Shown piece by piece: positions 5,766-6,566 of a stretch of 6,566 nucleotides of DNA (position 1 is the first letter of the stretch; each line of letters starts with the position of its first letter). Origin of the DNA: DASZHJ01 sp035263705 (GTDB lineage Bacteria > Pseudomonadota > Alphaproteobacteria > ATCC43930 > CGMCC-115725); contig DATFRA010000406.1 in NCBI GenBank assembly GCA_035263705.1, positions 1-6,566 of the forward strand, in the 5' to 3' direction. Made by a program: the position numbers and the translations under genes. The notes below the pieces were generated by a model, which was given only the letters and a program-made list of their open reading frames with translations, did not search any database and had not been told where the DNA came from.

Positions 5766-6566
5766 CTGGCGCCGGTGGTGAGGACCTCGTCGTTGAAATC
5801 GTAGTGCGGATTGTGCAGGCCGGCGCTCTGCTCGCCGTTGCCGATCAGCACGTAGCAGCCCGGTCGCGCCTGCAGCATGAAGGCGAAGTCCTCGGCGCCC
5901 ATGCTGGGCGTGAAGTCGCGGATCACGTTGCCGGGTCCCGCGACCTCGGCCGCGGCGGCCGCGGCGATCTCGGTCTCCTTCTCGGTGTTGACCGTTGGCG
6001 GATAGCGTCGCTCGTAGCGCATGCGCACCTTGGCGCCCTGCGCCGCGGCAACACCCTCGGCGATGCGGTGGATGCCGTTCTCGATGGTGTCTTGTACCTC
6101 CGGCTTGAAAGAGCGCGTGGTGCCGCGCAGCACCACGTCGTCGGGGATCACGTTCCAGGTCTCGCCGCCGTGCACTTGGGTCACGCTCACGACGGCGCTA
6201 TCGAGCGGATGGGTGCTGCGGCTCGAGATCGTCTGGAGCGCCAGCGTGATCTGCGCCGCCGTCACCACAGGGTCGATGCCCGTGTGCGGCATGGCCGCGT
6301 GCGATCCCTTGCCCTCGACCACGATCTCGAAGATGTCGAAAGACGCCAGGACCGGCCCCGCACGCACGGCGAACTGGCCAATGGGTAGGCCCGGCCAATT
6401 GTGCATGCCATAGACCGCCTCGACCGGAAATTTCTCGAGGAGCCCCTGCTCCACCATGACGCGACCGCCGCCCTCGTTCTCCTCGGCGGGCTGGAAGATG
6501 AAATGCACGGTGCCCGCGAAGTTGCGGGTCTCTGCGAGATAGCGGGCGGCGCCCAGCAGCATCGTG
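5729..6566 (-). CDS. M20D family amidohydrolase (hippurate/IAA-amino acid hydrolase type), N-terminus outside window
   Basis: Enzymes of this family use a two-metal centre to hydrolyse N-acyl amino acids or small amides (hippurate, N-acetyl amino acids, indole-3-acetyl-amino acids). About 279 residues are visible. The gene runs off the window edge, and the first methionine seen (codon at 6562-6560) is internal, matching the 'HTTMLLGAA' stretch of the family. Counting from that Met, 'FQPAEENEGG' (23-32) carries the catalytic Glu and a metal-binding Glu, 'MHNWPGLPIGQ' (53-63) a conserved His, 'GKGSHAAMPH' begins the lid/dimerisation domain, 'MGAEDFAFML' comes later, and His250 in 'GLHNPHYDFND' is the last metal ligand. 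The family's 'CGHDGH' motif should lie just outside. Full length is usually 380-400 residues, so about 110 are missing. It converges on the second permease gene, with a 37-bp overlap. Product specificity cannot be read from the sequence; the family call is firm. Confidence 0.93.
   Translation of the reverse strand, partial: TMLLGAARYLAETRNFAGTVHFIFQPAEENEGGGRVMVEQGLLEKFPVEAVYGMHNWPGLPIGQFAVRAGPVLASFDIFEIVVEGKGSHAAMPHTGIDPVVTAAQITLALQTISSRSTHPLDSAVVSVTQVHGGETWNVIPDDVVLRGTTRSFKPEVQDTIENGIHRIAEGVAAAQGAKVRMRYERRYPPTVNTEKETEIAAAAAAEVAGPGNVIRDFTPSMGAEDFAFMLQARPGCYVLIGNGEQSAGLHNPHYDFNDEVLTTGASYWARLVERVLR

Overview
The window looks like chromosomal DNA from a GC-rich alphaproteobacterium (Rhizobiales/Rhodospirillales type). 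The grounds are strong G/C preference at third codon positions, the close packing of overlapping genes, the style of the protein families, and a 'cgtccttcg...ctcaggatgagg' palindromic repeat of a kind I recall from Bradyrhizobium/Rhodopseudomonas-like genomes. The species cannot be fixed from the sequence alone.

Layout. (1) 1-160, + strand: the last 52 codons of a gene whose end reads like a tetratricopeptide (TPR) repeat. (2) 161-265: a short gap in which I see no convincing terminator or promoter. (3) 266-1345, +: a luciferase-like (LLM class) flavin-dependent oxidoreductase. (4) 1345-3135, +: a family 5 (peptide/nickel/opine type) solute-binding protein whose ATG overlaps the preceding stop (TAATG). 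A 117-bp inverted-repeat element (1349-1465) sits in frame directly behind that ATG. (5) 3129-3767, - strand: a glutathione S-transferase, tail to tail with the binding protein and overlapping it by 7 bp. (6) 3768-3879: a 112-bp divergent control region with a dyad that could be an operator. (7) 3880-4833 and 4830-5765, +: DppB-like and DppC-like permeases joined by an ATGA overlap. (8) 5729-6566, -: an M20D amidohydrolase (hippurate / indole-3-acetyl-amino-acid hydrolase type), convergent with the second permease, overlapping it by 37 bp, and cut by the window edge before its N-terminus.

How they may work together. The binding protein and the two permeases make most of a peptide-type ABC importer, but they are split by an oppositely oriented GST gene, and no ATPase is visible. 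With the M20 amidohydrolase, the LLM oxidoreductase and the GST as neighbours, a plausible reading is uptake and breakdown of a small amide-linked organic compound; the substrate is unknown.

The most unusual point is the palindromic element inside the binding-protein gene. Removing exactly 117 bp (39 codons) restores a normal short Sec signal peptide beginning directly at the coupled ATG, so the element appears to have inserted in frame and been translated, much as Rickettsia palindromic elements are. I found no CRISPR array, tRNA, rRNA, transposase or defence system.
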